The position numbers and the translations under genes were made by a program. Shown here piece after piece: positions 18,989-29,237 of a stretch of 64,000 nucleotides of DNA. This DNA comes from Leifsonia sp. AG29 (lineage in GTDB: Bacteria; Actinomycetota; Actinomycetes; Actinomycetales; Microbacteriaceae): positions 3,100,001-3,164,000 of the forward strand of contig NZ_VMSF01000001.1 in assembly GCF_009765225.1 (NCBI RefSeq). Reading direction: 5' to 3'. The notes beneath the pieces are model-generated. The model was not told the DNA's origin. It saw only the letters and a list, made by a program, of their open reading frames with translations, and made no database searches. The first letter of the stretch is position 1, and each line of letters begins with the position of its first letter.

Positions 18989-20674
18989 ATGAGCTTCTCG
19001 ACTCGGAAGCCGTCCCGGCGCGCGCTCGCGATGGGTGCGGCGATCGCCGGAGGCGCACTCCTCGCCGGGGCCGCCGCCGCCCCCTCCCTCGCCGACGAAG
19101 GTCACGGCGACCGCGACGACCGCGGAACCGCCAAGCACGTCCTCCTGATCTCGGTCGACGGTCTGCACCAGAAGGACCTCGACTGGTACGTCCGCACGCA
19201 CCCGTCGTCGGCGATGGCGGCGCTCGCGGCGCACGGCACCGACTACACGCGCGCGCAGACCCCCGTGCCCTCGGACTCGTTCCCGGGCATGGTCGGGCAG
19301 GTGACCGGAGGCAACCCGGGCACGACCGGCGTGTACTACGACGACACGTACAACCGGGCGCTCCTCCCGGTCGGCACCACCGACTGCGCGACCGCCAAGC
19401 CCGGCGCCGAGGTCGCATACACGGAGGCGGCCGACAAGGACCAGACCCGGCTCGACGCGGGCCAGGGCCTGACCGGACTGCCGGGCAGCATCCTCTCGAT
19501 GACCGGCACCCCGGCCACGCTGCTGAACCCGGCCGCGCTGCCGGTCGACCCGGCGACCTGCAAGCCGGTGTACCCGCACCAGTACCTCAAGGTGAACACG
19601 GTCTTCGAGGTCGCGAAGGCGGCCGGGCTGCGCACCGCCTGGAGTGACAAGCACCCGGCCTACGAGATCCTGAACGGCCCGTCGGGCACGGGTGTCGACG
19701 ACCTCTTCACACCGGAGATCAACAGCGACGCCGCCGCGCCCTTCAGCGGCGACTGGACGAAGGACAACGCCGCGACCCAGCAGTACGACGCCTACAAGGT
19801 GAAGGCCGTGCTCAACGAGATCGACGGCAAGGACCACTCGGGCACCACCGCCGAGCCCGTCCCGGGAATCTTCGGCCTGAACTTCCAGTCGGTGTCCACC
19901 GCGCAGAAGCTGCCGACGTCCGACGGCCTCGCCGGCGGCTACCTCGCCGACGGCTCCACGCCGGGGCCGCTGCTGAGCAAGGCGCTCGACTTCGTCGACT
20001 CGTCCCTCGCCTCCTTCACCGCCGAGCTCAAGAAGACGGGCCACGAGCGCGACACGACGGTCATCCTCTCCGCCAAGCACGGACAGTCCCCGACCGACCC
20101 CGCGGCGCTCAAGCGCGTCGACGACGGTCCCATCATCGATGGGCTGAACTCGGCTTGGAAGGCCGCCCACGCGGGCGCGGGCGGCCTCGTCGCCTTCGCC
20201 ACCGACGACGACATCATGCAGCTGTGGCTGAGCGACCACTCGCAGGGCGCGGCCGACTTCGCCAAGGCCTACCTGGCCTCCCACCCGGCCGCGGGCAACA
20301 CGATCACCGGCGCGCCGACCAGCGTGACGTCGTCGGGCCTGACCACGATCTACGCGGGGTCCGGAGTGGCCAAGTACTTCGGCACCGCGGCGAGCGACTC
20401 GCGCATCCCCGACATCCTCGGAATCGCGCAGACCGGCGTCGTCTACACGGGCGGCACCTCGAAGATCGCCGAGCACGGAGGCGCCAGCGCGGACGACCGG
20501 AACGTCCCGATCCTCGTGTCGACGCCGGGCGCCGAGCACGGCAAGCGCGTGGACGCCCCGGTGGAGACGACGCAGATCGCGCCGACCATCCTGACGCAGC
20601 TCGGGCTGGACCCGCGCGCGCTGCAGGCTGTTCGGATCGAGGGCACGAAGGCGCTTCCGGCCTCCGGGCGCTGA
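18989..20674 (+). CDS. Exported alkaline-phosphatase-superfamily phosphodiesterase
   Basis: A 561-residue protein with a twin-arginine-like leader (RKPSRRALAMGAAIAGGALLAGAAAAPSLA, cleavage near residue 36; the motif resembles a Tat signal). The core is a type I phosphodiesterase/nucleotide pyrophosphatase fold: metal ligand in LLISVDGLH, nucleophile region PVPSDSFPGMVG, second metal site SAKHGQSPTD, and EHGG near the C-terminus. It would hydrolyse phosphodiesters outside the cell. The start at 18989 follows GAAAGGA. A 58-bp palindromic element lies after the stop. Confidence 0.82.
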   Translation: MSFSTRKPSRRALAMGAAIAGGALLAGAAAAPSLADEGHGDRDDRGTAKHVLLISVDGLHQKDLDWYVRTHPSSAMAALAAHGTDYTRAQTPVPSDSFPGMVGQVTGGNPGTTGVYYDDTYNRALLPVGTTDCATAKPGAEVAYTEAADKDQTRLDAGQGLTGLPGSILSMTGTPATLLNPAALPVDPATCKPVYPHQYLKVNTVFEVAKAAGLRTAWSDKHPAYEILNGPSGTGVDDLFTPEINSDAAAPFSGDWTKDNAATQQYDAYKVKAVLNEIDGKDHSGTTAEPVPGIFGLNFQSVSTAQKLPTSDGLAGGYLADGSTPGPLLSKALDFVDSSLASFTAELKKTGHERDTTVILSAKHGQSPTDPAALKRVDDGPIIDGLNSAWKAAHAGAGGLVAFATDDDIMQLWLSDHSQGAADFAKAYLASHPAAGNTITGAPTSVTSSGLTTIYAGSGVAKYFGTAASDSRIPDILGIAQTGVVYTGGTSKIAEHGGASADDRNVPILVSTPGAEHGKRVDAPVETTQIAPTILTQLGLDPRALQAVRIEGTKALPASGR

Positions 20675-20727
20675 GCGCGGCTCCCCTCGGGCGGGGCGTT
20701 CGCGGGGGCGCGGGCGTCCCGCCCCGT

Positions 20728-20785
20728 CGAGGTGCTCGCAGGTGCTGCCGACACGCCGTGTCGGACAGCATCTGCGAGCACCTCG
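20728..20785 (-). repeat. 58-bp palindromic dispersed element, copy 2
   Basis: Perfect 13-bp ends (20728-20740 with 20773-20785) and a near-perfect inner stem CCGACAC-GCC-GTGTCGG make almost the whole element a hairpin. Its central asymmetric part matches copies 1 and 3 only when read on the minus strand, so this copy is inverted. It sits between the convergent phosphodiesterase and hspR genes. Confidence 0.88.
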
Positions 20786-20808
20786 TGCGTTCGCGCGCGC
20801 GCGAGCGC

Positions 20809-21225
20809 TCAGCGCTCCAGCGGGCGCCAGACCACGAGCTGGTTGCTGCGGCGCACCCGGGTCCCGGCGCGCATCGAGACGACCTCGCCCTCGGAGCCGG
20901 CCGCGAAGACGCGGCGGCCGGGGCGGTTCAGCAGCTCGTCGGCGAGGGCGGTCTCGAGCTCGCGGACGCGGGTGCGGAGCTCGCCGACCTGGTCCTCGAG
21001 CTCGAGGATGCGGCGGATCCCCTCCAGGCTGACGCCCTCGCCGCTCAGACGCGCGATCTCCTGCAGCTTCTGCACGTCGCGGATGGAGTAGCGGCGCGAC
21101 TTCCCCGCCGTCCGGCTGGGGCTGACGAGTCCGAGCCGGTCGTACTGGCGGAGCGTCTGCGGGTGCATGCCCGCGAGCTCCGCCGCGATCGAGATCACGA
21201 AGACCTGGCTGTTCTCGTCCATCAT
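20809..21225 (-). CDS. hspR: MerR-family heat-shock repressor HspR
   Basis: A 138-residue repressor with an N-terminal winged helix (FVISIAAELAGMHPQTLRQYDRLGLV, then SRRYSIRDVQKLQEI) and a coiled coil (ELEDQVGELRTRVRELETAL). HspR binds HAIR sites with DnaK as co-repressor. It is the last gene of dnaK-grpE-dnaJ-hspR, which closes an autoregulatory loop, and its start overlaps the dnaJ stop by one base. A second ATG one codon on is equally possible. The tail after the coiled coil is basic (RRVFAAGSEG onward). Confidence 0.93.
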   Translation of the reverse strand: MMDENSQVFVISIAAELAGMHPQTLRQYDRLGLVSPSRTAGKSRRYSIRDVQKLQEIARLSGEGVSLEGIRRILELEDQVGELRTRVRELETALADELLNRPGRRVFAAGSEGEVVSMRAGTRVRRSNQLVVWRPLER

Positions 21226-22208
21226 CAGCTCCGGGCCTTGGCCAGGAGGTCGTCGCGGGGGTTCTCGTCGGGCAGCTTCTCGGCGAACGCCTCAAGCGCC
21301 TCCTTGGCCTCGGAGGAGAGGTGCGACGGAACGGCGACCTGCACGACCGCGAGAAGGTCACCGGTGCCCTTGGCGGTCTGCACGCCCCGGCCCTTCACGC
21401 GGAGGACGCGCCCGCTCGGGGTCCCCGGGGCGACGCGCAGCTTGACCGGGTCGCCCCCGAGGGTCGGCACCTCGATGGTGGCGCCGAGGGCGGCCTCGGC
21501 GAAGGTGACCGGCACGTTGACGCGGAGGTTGAGCCCCTCCCGCTCGAACACGGGGTGCTTGCGCACCGTCACGGTGAGGACGATGTCGCCCGCCTCACCG
21601 CCGTCCGGGCTCGGCTGGCCCTTCCCGCGGAGCTTGATCTTCTGGCCGTCGGCGACGCCGGCGGGGATCTTCACCTTGATCGGCTTGCCGTCGGCCGCCT
21701 GGAGGGTGATCGTCTCGCCGCGGGTCGCGGTGACGAAGTCGATTGTCGTGTGGGCTGTGACGTCGCGGCCGCGCGTCGGTCCGCCGTAGCCGCGGAAGCC
21801 GCCGCTCGGCGTGCCGAACCGGCCGTTGCCGAACAGGCCGCCGAAGACGTCGTCGAAGTTGCCGCCCTGCTGGAACGTGTACCCGCCCGGGGCGCCCTGG
21901 TTGAACATGCCGCCGAAGACGTCCTCGAAGCCGCCCTGACCGCCCGCGCCGGGAGCCGTGAAGCGGGCACCGGAGCCCATCGCGCGGATCTGGTCGTACT
22001 CCTTGCGCTCCTCGGGATCGCTCAGCACCGAGTACGCCTCGCTGATCTCCTTGAACTTCCCCTCCGCGGCCGCGTCGCCGGGGTTGGAGTCGGGGTGGTA
22101 CTTGCGTGCGAGCTTGCGGTACGTCTTCTTCAGCTCGGCGTCGCTGACGTCCTTGGAGACGCCAAGGACCTTGTAGAAGTCCTTGTCGAACCAGTCCTGG
22201 CTTGCCAC
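21225..22208 (-). CDS. dnaJ: DnaJ-type co-chaperone without zinc finger
   Basis: A 327-residue J-protein. The J domain has the HPD motif (RKYHPDSNP) and is followed by a long Gly/Phe-rich linker (about residues 80-145) and the two beta-sandwich substrate domains. The four CxxCxGxG repeats of classical DnaJ are absent: there is no cysteine cluster at all. This is the CbpA/type II architecture, usual for one of the two actinobacterial DnaJ paralogues. It stimulates DnaK ATPase. It is separated from grpE by a strong hairpin. Confidence 0.92.
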   Translation of the reverse strand: MASQDWFDKDFYKVLGVSKDVSDAELKKTYRKLARKYHPDSNPGDAAAEGKFKEISEAYSVLSDPEERKEYDQIRAMGSGARFTAPGAGGQGGFEDVFGGMFNQGAPGGYTFQQGGNFDDVFGGLFGNGRFGTPSGGFRGYGGPTRGRDVTAHTTIDFVTATRGETITLQAADGKPIKVKIPAGVADGQKIKLRGKGQPSPDGGEAGDIVLTVTVRKHPVFEREGLNLRVNVPVTFAEAALGATIEVPTLGGDPVKLRVAPGTPSGRVLRVKGRGVQTAKGTGDLLAVVQVAVPSHLSSEAKEALEAFAEKLPDENPRDDLLAKARS

Positions 22209-22275
22209 GGGCGCCTCCTCTCAGTCGTGCTCGTCAGTGTCGATAGTCGTAAGTCTGCGTGATGCCCCACGGCGA

Positions 22276-22309
22276 GCGAAGCGGCGGGATGAGTCTCCCG
22301 CCGCTTCGC
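22276..22309. other. Strong hairpin between grpE and dnaJ
   Basis: GCGAAGCGGCGGGA (22276-22289) pairs perfectly with 22296-22309 around a 6-nt loop. It lies inside the chaperone operon, downstream of grpE. It could be a partial terminator or an RNA-stability element that lowers dnaJ-hspR output relative to dnaK-grpE. Confidence 0.7.
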
Positions 22310-22330
22310 CTCCGTGGACCTGCTCCCGGC

Positions 22331-22978
22331 TCAGGCCGGGGTCGAGACGACGACCTTCGCGACCCGGACGGTGGTCGAGCCGAGCCGGTAGCCCGTCTCG
22401 ACGACCTCCGCGACGGTGTCCGCCGTCACGTCGGGGGTCGGCTGCTGGAAGATCGCCTCGTGGATCTGCGGGTCGAACGGCTCGCCCTTCTCGCCGTAGG
22501 GGGTGAGGCCGAGACGCTCGACCGCCGTGCGGAGCTTGCCCGCGATGGTCGCGAACGCGCTGCCCTCGACGAGGTCGCCGTGCTTCTCGGCGCGCTCGAG
22601 GTCGTCGAGCACGGGGATGAGACCCTTGACGGCCTCGCCGACCGCGCGCTCGCGCTCGATCTCCCGGTTGGCCTCCGTGCGCTTGCGGTAGTTCGCGTAC
22701 TCGGCGGTGACCCGTTGGAGGTCGCCCAGCCGCTCGGCCGCGAGCTGCTCGGCCGTCGTCTGGCCGGAGAGGATGTCGAGGTCGTCGTCGCTCAGGACGG
22801 TCTCCTGCTCCTCCCCGGGCCCGACGTCGACGAGCTCCTCGTGCGAGAGGTCGTGCTCACCCGACTCCTTCTCCGGCTGTCGGACCTTCCCGGTCTCGGG
22901 GTCGATCCTGCGCTTGTCGCGCACGACCGGCTCCTCGCGCTCGGGCTCGCCCGAGTCGTTCTGGTTCTGGTCCGACAT
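22331..22978 (-). CDS. grpE: Nucleotide exchange factor GrpE
   Basis: A 215-residue protein that releases ADP from DnaK. An acidic, disordered N-terminus (about 85 residues) leads to the long dimerisation helix (ERLGDLQRVTAEYANYRKRTEANREIERERA) and the beta domain with the family signature AIFQQPTPDVTADTVAEVVETGYRLG. The gap to the dnaK stop is 2 nt, so translation is likely coupled. Confidence 0.95.
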   Translation of the reverse strand: MSDQNQNDSGEPEREEPVVRDKRRIDPETGKVRQPEKESGEHDLSHEELVDVGPGEEQETVLSDDDLDILSGQTTAEQLAAERLGDLQRVTAEYANYRKRTEANREIERERAVGEAVKGLIPVLDDLERAEKHGDLVEGSAFATIAGKLRTAVERLGLTPYGEKGEPFDPQIHEAIFQQPTPDVTADTVAEVVETGYRLGSTTVRVAKVVVSTPA

Positions 22979-22980
22979 GC

Positions 22981-24894
<1,914 letters not shown>

Positions 24895-24900
24895 TCAAGA

Positions 24901-24921
24901 CTTGAGTCGAGACGGCTCAAG
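24901..24921. promoter_or_regulatory. HAIR operator 1 of the dnaK operon
   Basis: CTTGAGT-N7-GCTCAAG differs from the consensus by one base. It lies 58-78 bp upstream of dnaK. Confidence 0.9.
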
Positions 24922-24965
24922 CCTCGCACCCCGACCGGGATGCTGTCAAGATGCCGGACTCAAAA

Positions 24966-24986
24966 CTTGAGTACATCTGACTCAAC
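24966..24986. promoter_or_regulatory. HAIR operator 2 of the dnaK operon
   Basis: CTTGAGT-N7-ACTCAAC differs from the consensus by one base. Together with the site at 24901 it gives tandem HspR control, spaced 65 bp (about six helical turns). Confidence 0.9.
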
Positions 24987-25056
24987 TTTCAGGGAGACGC
25001 CGGTATTCCCCCTCCACCTCGTACCGATCTCACACCCACCGCACAAGCACCATCGC

Positions 25057-25062
25057 TAGCGT
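25057..25062 (+). promoter_or_regulatory. -10 hexamer TAGCGT, leaderless-type
   Basis: TAGCGT is followed by 7 nt and the ATG at 25070 of the alarmone synthetase gene. Confidence 0.5.
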
Positions 25063-25069
25063 GATCGCC

Positions 25070-25798
25070 ATGCAACCCGATCCGGCTGTCGCACCGCTGC
25101 TGTCCACCCGGGCGATCGAGGCGCTCCAGAGCATCGACCCGGAGACCCTGGGCGAGGTGCAGGCGTTCCGGGAGGATTTCGCGCGGTTCATCATGCCGTA
25201 CAAGTTCGGCATCGACGAGATCTCGACGAAGGTGTCGATCCTGCGGGAGGAGTTCGCGGAGCTCCAGGACTACAACCCGATCGAGCACATCTCGAGCCGC
25301 CTCAAGTCGGCCGAGAGCATCGAGCAGAAGGTCATCCGCAAGAACTGCGAGCCGACGTTCGAGGCGATCCGGGATGCGATCACCGACATCGCGGGCGTCC
25401 GCATCGTGTGCAGCTTCGTCTCCGACGTCTATCGCGTCTTCGACCTGCTGACCCGCCAGGAGGACGTGCGCGTCCTCCGGGTGAAGGACTACATCGCGCA
25501 CCCGAAGCCGAACGGCTACAAGAGCCTCCACGTGATCCTCGAGGTGCCGGTCTTCCTGAGCGACGGCCCGGTGCGCGTACCGGTGGAGGTGCAGCTGCGG
25601 ACCGTCGCCATGGACTTCTGGGCGAGCCTCGAGCACAAGATCTACTACAAGTACGACGGGGAGGTGCCGGAGCGGCTCCTGCGCGACCTCACCGCGGCGG
25701 CGAGCACGGCGAACCAGCTCGACCTCACCATGGAGGACCTCCACCGCCAGGTGCGCGGCGAGGGAGGCACGGTCTACAGCCTCCCCGCGTCCGTGTGA
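25070..25798 (+). CDS. Small alarmone synthetase (RelA/SpoT synthetase domain)
   Basis: A 242-residue stand-alone synthetase. Motifs of the (p)ppGpp synthetase domain are complete: RIVCSFVSDVYRVFDLL, the G-loop YIAHPKPNGYKSLHVIL where the tyrosine stacks on GDP/GTP, and EVQLRTVAMDFWASLEHKIYYK. There is no hydrolase (HD) domain, TGS or ACT domain, so it only makes alarmone. ATG 25070 is preferred to an in-frame GTG at 25061. It is divergent from dnaK across a 226-bp region holding both HAIR sites, though whether HspR reaches this promoter is unknown. Confidence 0.9.
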   Translation: MQPDPAVAPLLSTRAIEALQSIDPETLGEVQAFREDFARFIMPYKFGIDEISTKVSILREEFAELQDYNPIEHISSRLKSAESIEQKVIRKNCEPTFEAIRDAITDIAGVRIVCSFVSDVYRVFDLLTRQEDVRVLRVKDYIAHPKPNGYKSLHVILEVPVFLSDGPVRVPVEVQLRTVAMDFWASLEHKIYYKYDGEVPERLLRDLTAAASTANQLDLTMEDLHRQVRGEGGTVYSLPASV

Positions 25799-25817
25799 AT
25801 CGCGCGGGCCGCCGGGT

Positions 25818-26744
25818 TCAGTAGCCGATCACGCCCGTGAAGTCGGGGCTCCCGTCGGGACGCGCCGGGAGCGGCTGGCCGTTGACGTAGCGGGGCCACT
25901 CCAGCCGGAGGCCGGCCGTCGGGTCGAGGCGGGGATAGGCGGAGGCCGTCGGCGCGGAAGCGGCTGCCGGTGCGGCGAACGGAGGGGCGGCGACGCTGGG
26001 CGCAGGCTGCGCCTGCTGGGGAGGCGCGGCGGGCGCTGCGGAGGGTGCCGGGGCGAACTGCGCGGGCGGTGCGGCGAACTGCGCGGGCGCTGCCGCGAAG
26101 GGCGCGGGGCGCACCTCCCTGGGCCCGAACAACTGGTAGGTGAGCGGGATCAGCACCGTCCCGAGAGCGTCGAGGATGGCGACGACCGCGACCAGGCGCC
26201 AGTACGTGTCGCCGAAGTCCGCCGACGTCCAGATGAGCGGGAGGGAGAGCCCGGCCGTCAGCAGGCCGACGAGCACGAGCGTCGCGATCGTGACCTTGCT
26301 CATCACGGGGCCGGTGAACCGGCGCTGCGTGTTGAGCACGAGGTGGATGTGGAGGAGGCCGGCCCGCGTCACGAGGACGAGCAGGAACCACGAGAACGGA
26401 TCCCACCAGGGCTCGGAGCCGCTCCCGCCGTAGGTCGCGCCTCCCGTCGGCGCCCACACCTTCCACAGCCCGATGCCGAACAGGTACACCGAGGTGATGA
26501 CGCTGATCGCGCCGAACCACGCGGCCCGGCGCGCCGATACGTCGGCGTCGTACCAGGAGATCAGGGCGAAGAACACGAACAGGCCGATGGTGCCGATGAG
26601 GCGCCAGCAGGTCTCGTCGAAACGGCCGAGGACGACCGCGTACACGCCGACGAGGGCGGCCGCGATCAGGGCGCCCACGACGATGCGCGGCATCAGGTGG
26701 CGGACCCAGCCGTAGGGGTTCGGGGCGGTGGGGGCAGTGCTCAC
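25818..26744 (-). CDS. Multi-pass membrane protein with Pro/Ala-rich tail
   Basis: A 308-residue protein. About six membrane helices fill residues 15-215. Then comes a low-complexity stretch of repeated AAPAQFA units and Pro/Ala (about residues 220-285), ending in a conserved-looking segment with WPRYVNGQPLPARPDGSPDFTGVIGY. The start is GTG 26744 with GGAGGT 4-9 nt upstream. No known family was recognised. Convergent with the alarmone synthetase gene, 19 bp apart. Confidence 0.68.
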   Translation of the reverse strand: MSTAPTAPNPYGWVRHLMPRIVVGALIAAALVGVYAVVLGRFDETCWRLIGTIGLFVFFALISWYDADVSARRAAWFGAISVITSVYLFGIGLWKVWAPTGGATYGGSGSEPWWDPFSWFLLVLVTRAGLLHIHLVLNTQRRFTGPVMSKVTIATLVLVGLLTAGLSLPLIWTSADFGDTYWRLVAVVAILDALGTVLIPLTYQLFGPREVRPAPFAAAPAQFAAPPAQFAPAPSAAPAAPPQQAQPAPSVAAPPFAAPAAASAPTASAYPRLDPTAGLRLEWPRYVNGQPLPARPDGSPDFTGVIGY

Positions 26745-26881
26745 GGGACCTCCGATGTCGGGTTCGCCGGTCACGCTACGGCCCAGCGGCGGCCGCCGAA
26801 TCCGTGCCGCCACGGAAAACCTCGTCCGCGTGACGCGTTCCGGGACGTCGAGGCGTTCACCGCTCGTTCGCCGCCCGGCCC

Positions 26882-26887
26882 TACGCT
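26882..26887 (+). promoter_or_regulatory. -10 hexamer TACGCT, leaderless-type
   Basis: TACGCT is followed by 6 nt and the ATG at 26894. Confidence 0.5.
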
Positions 26888-26893
26888 GTCGCT

Positions 26894-28336
26894 ATGACTC
26901 GCGACCTCCCCGGCGACGTCGACGGCGACGCTGCCGCGCAGCCGGCAACGGCGACCGCCGGCCCGCTCTTCGTCGACACGACGACCGACCGCTCCATCCC
27001 CACGCGGCGCGTCGTCGCGTGGGCGCTCTGGGACTGGGGAGGCGCCGCCTTCAACGCGGTGATCACGACCTTCGTCTTCACGGTGTATCTGACGGGCAGC
27101 CTGTTCGTCGAACCGTCGCTCGTCGCGGCGCGCAACGCGGAGACGGATGTGAACGGCCCGGCGCACGCAGCGGTCACGGCCGCCGAGGCACCCCTCTCCA
27201 GCGGACTCGGCTGGGGACTCGCCGTCGCCGGCATCCTTGTCGCCCTGCTCGCGCCTGTGCTCGGGCGCCGGACGGACGGATCCGGGCACCGGAAGCTCTG
27301 GCTCGGGATCAACACCGGCGCGGTGGTCGTCGCGACGGCGCTCATGTTCTTCGTCGTCGGGTCGCCGGGATACTTCCTGTTCGGGGTGATCCTGGTCTCG
27401 GTCGGGACGATCTTCTACGAGATCGCCACCGTCAACTACAACGCCATGCTCGTGCAGGTCTCGACACCGGCGACGGTCGGCCGGGTCAGCGGCCTCGGCT
27501 GGGGCGCGGGGTACCTCGGCGGCATCGTGCTCCTCCTCATCGTCTACTTCGGCATGGTCACCGATAACGCGGACGGGACCGGCGGCCTCCTGCACATCCC
27601 CCAGGAGGCGGGGCTCAACATCCGGGTCATCGCGCTCATCGCGGCGGCCTGGACGCTCGTCTTCTCGCTGCCTGTGCTCGTGGCGGTGCCGGAGATCCCC
27701 CGGGCTTCCGGTGTGAGGCGGGTCGGGTTCTTCGCCTCTTACCCCGCGCTCGCCCGTGACATCCGCGACCTCTGGCGGGCAAGCCGCAACACGGTGCTCT
27801 TCCTCATCGCCTCTGCGCTGTTCCGGGACGGCCTGGTCGGGGTGTTCACCTTCGGCGGGATCCTCGCCCAGGGCACCTTCGGCTTCAGCAGCGGGCAGGT
27901 CATCATCTTCGCGATCGCGGCCAACGTTGTCGCCGGGGTGAGCACCATCCTGTCGGGCCGCCTGGACGACCGGTTCGGGCCGAAGCCGGTCATCGTCACA
28001 GCCTTGGTCGGACTGGTCGTCGCGGGGCTGGCGGTGTTCTTCCTGCACGCTGCCGGCGCGACCGCGTTCTGGGTGTTCGGGCTGATCCTGTGCCTGTTCG
28101 TCGGGCCCGCGCAATCGTGCAGCCGGACCTTCCTCGCGCGCGTGACCCCGGCCGGCCGCGAGGGCGAGGTGTTCGGGCTCTACGCGACCACCGGTCGGGC
28201 GGTGTCCTTCCTCGCGCCGCTGCTGTTCGCCTCCTTCGTGGCGCTCGGTGGCGCGCAGTACTGGGGGATCCTCGGGATCGTGCTCGTGCTGCTGGCGGGG
28301 CTCGTCCTGCTGCTGCCGGTGAAGGCGGTGCGGTGA
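26894..28336 (+). CDS. UMF1-type MFS transporter
   Basis: A 480-residue transporter with about 12 helices. The first helix region WALWDWGGAAFNAVITTFVFTVY matches the UMF1 (Atg22-like) signature W-x-LYDW-x-SAF, and the domain-linking loop and second half follow the usual layout. An extra periplasmic stretch lies after helix 1 (about residues 75-100). Members are thought to export amino acids or small solutes, but no substrate is established. It is a monocistronic gene with a leaderless-type promoter. Confidence 0.82.
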   Translation: MTRDLPGDVDGDAAAQPATATAGPLFVDTTTDRSIPTRRVVAWALWDWGGAAFNAVITTFVFTVYLTGSLFVEPSLVAARNAETDVNGPAHAAVTAAEAPLSSGLGWGLAVAGILVALLAPVLGRRTDGSGHRKLWLGINTGAVVVATALMFFVVGSPGYFLFGVILVSVGTIFYEIATVNYNAMLVQVSTPATVGRVSGLGWGAGYLGGIVLLLIVYFGMVTDNADGTGGLLHIPQEAGLNIRVIALIAAAWTLVFSLPVLVAVPEIPRASGVRRVGFFASYPALARDIRDLWRASRNTVLFLIASALFRDGLVGVFTFGGILAQGTFGFSSGQVIIFAIAANVVAGVSTILSGRLDDRFGPKPVIVTALVGLVVAGLAVFFLHAAGATAFWVFGLILCLFVGPAQSCSRTFLARVTPAGREGEVFGLYATTGRAVSFLAPLLFASFVALGGAQYWGILGIVLVLLAGLVLLLPVKAVR

Positions 28337-28381
28337 GGGTCTCGCCGACGGCCGACGTAGTCCTGGCGCGGTCTGATGATG

Positions 28382-29182
28382 TCAGGGGCGCGGCCAGGCG
28401 CGGACGAAGCGGTCGAAGAGCTCGGCGAAGGTGCGTGCCTCCTCGGGCGTGAACTCGGCGAGCGCCGCCTCGACTGCTGAGCGTCGGTGCGACCGGAGCT
28501 CCTCCAGCTGACGCCGGCCGGCGGCCGTCAGTTCGATGAGGGCCCGGCGAGCGTCCGACGGGTCGGGAACGCGGCGCACCATTCCGCGTTCGACGCCGTC
28601 TTGGACGAGTCGGCTGGCGCGCGGCTGGTCCACCCCGATGGAGGCGGCCAGCGTGCTCACCGACAGGTGGTCGCCGCGCGCGTCGGCCGCCTCCAGGGCT
28701 TCGAGCATCCGGACGCGGGCGATGCGTCCGAGCGAGCCGTCGCGGGCGCGTCGGCCCGGGCCGGGGCGCGCTGAGTCGCCGAAGGCAGGGAAGCCGTGGC
28801 CGGGCCAGGAGGGTTGAGGGGCGCGCGGGGCGGTGGGGTCGGCGGAGTCCGCACGGTCGGTGCGGTCATCACCCTCCGGGGTGGGGCCCTCGGCGGGTTC
28901 GGCGCCTCGCCTTCCACGGTCCGCGTCCGGCTCCGCACCTCCCGATTCTTCTGCCGCGCCGTGCCGGTAGGCCCACGGACCGGACGGGCCCCAGCCGTGT
29001 CCGCCGTACGGGCCGTGGCCGCCGTGCCCCCAGGGTCCGTGGCCGGGGGCACCCTCGGCCCAGGGTGGCCCCGGGCGCCGCCGCGACTGATCCCGCCGGA
29101 CCGCGAGGAGGGACCGCTCGATCATCGCCACGATGTCCGCTTCTGGCGGAATTCCGCCTGCGCCTTGACTGCCGTTCGTCAT
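28382..29182 (-). CDS. MarR-family regulator with low-complexity insert
   Basis: A 266-residue protein. A short first helix (ADIVAMIERSLLAVRRDQSRRR) is separated from the winged helix-turn-helix by about 110 residues rich in Gly, His, Pro, Glu and Asp. The DNA-binding domain is complete: LGRIARVRMLEALEAAD, the recognition helix SIGVDQPRASRLVQDGVERG, the wing DPSDARRALIELTAAGR and a C-terminal dimerisation helix. The ATG touches a 36-bp palindrome with a -10 TATAGT 7 nt upstream, so a leaderless, self-repressed transcript is likely. Divergent from a second MarR-like gene with a similar insert. Confidence 0.85.
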   Translation of the reverse strand: MTNGSQGAGGIPPEADIVAMIERSLLAVRRDQSRRRPGPPWAEGAPGHGPWGHGGHGPYGGHGWGPSGPWAYRHGAAEESGGAEPDADRGRRGAEPAEGPTPEGDDRTDRADSADPTAPRAPQPSWPGHGFPAFGDSARPGPGRRARDGSLGRIARVRMLEALEAADARGDHLSVSTLAASIGVDQPRASRLVQDGVERGMVRRVPDPSDARRALIELTAAGRRQLEELRSHRRSAVEAALAEFTPEEARTFAELFDRFVRAWPRP

Positions 29183-29218
29183 GCATGTAACTATACATTT
29201 ACTTGTACAGTTACATGC
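29183..29218. promoter_or_regulatory. 36-bp palindromic operator between divergent MarR genes
   Basis: GCATGTAACT (29183-29192) pairs perfectly with AGTTACATGC (29209-29218), and inner bases continue the symmetry (15 of 18 pairs). The minus-strand -10 TATAGT (29190-29195) and a plus-strand TACAGT (29206-29211) both lie inside it, so one bound dimer could silence both genes. It is strikingly AT-rich compared with its surroundings. Confidence 0.85.
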
Positions 29219-29237
29219 AATGGAAGGGAGTCATGCG

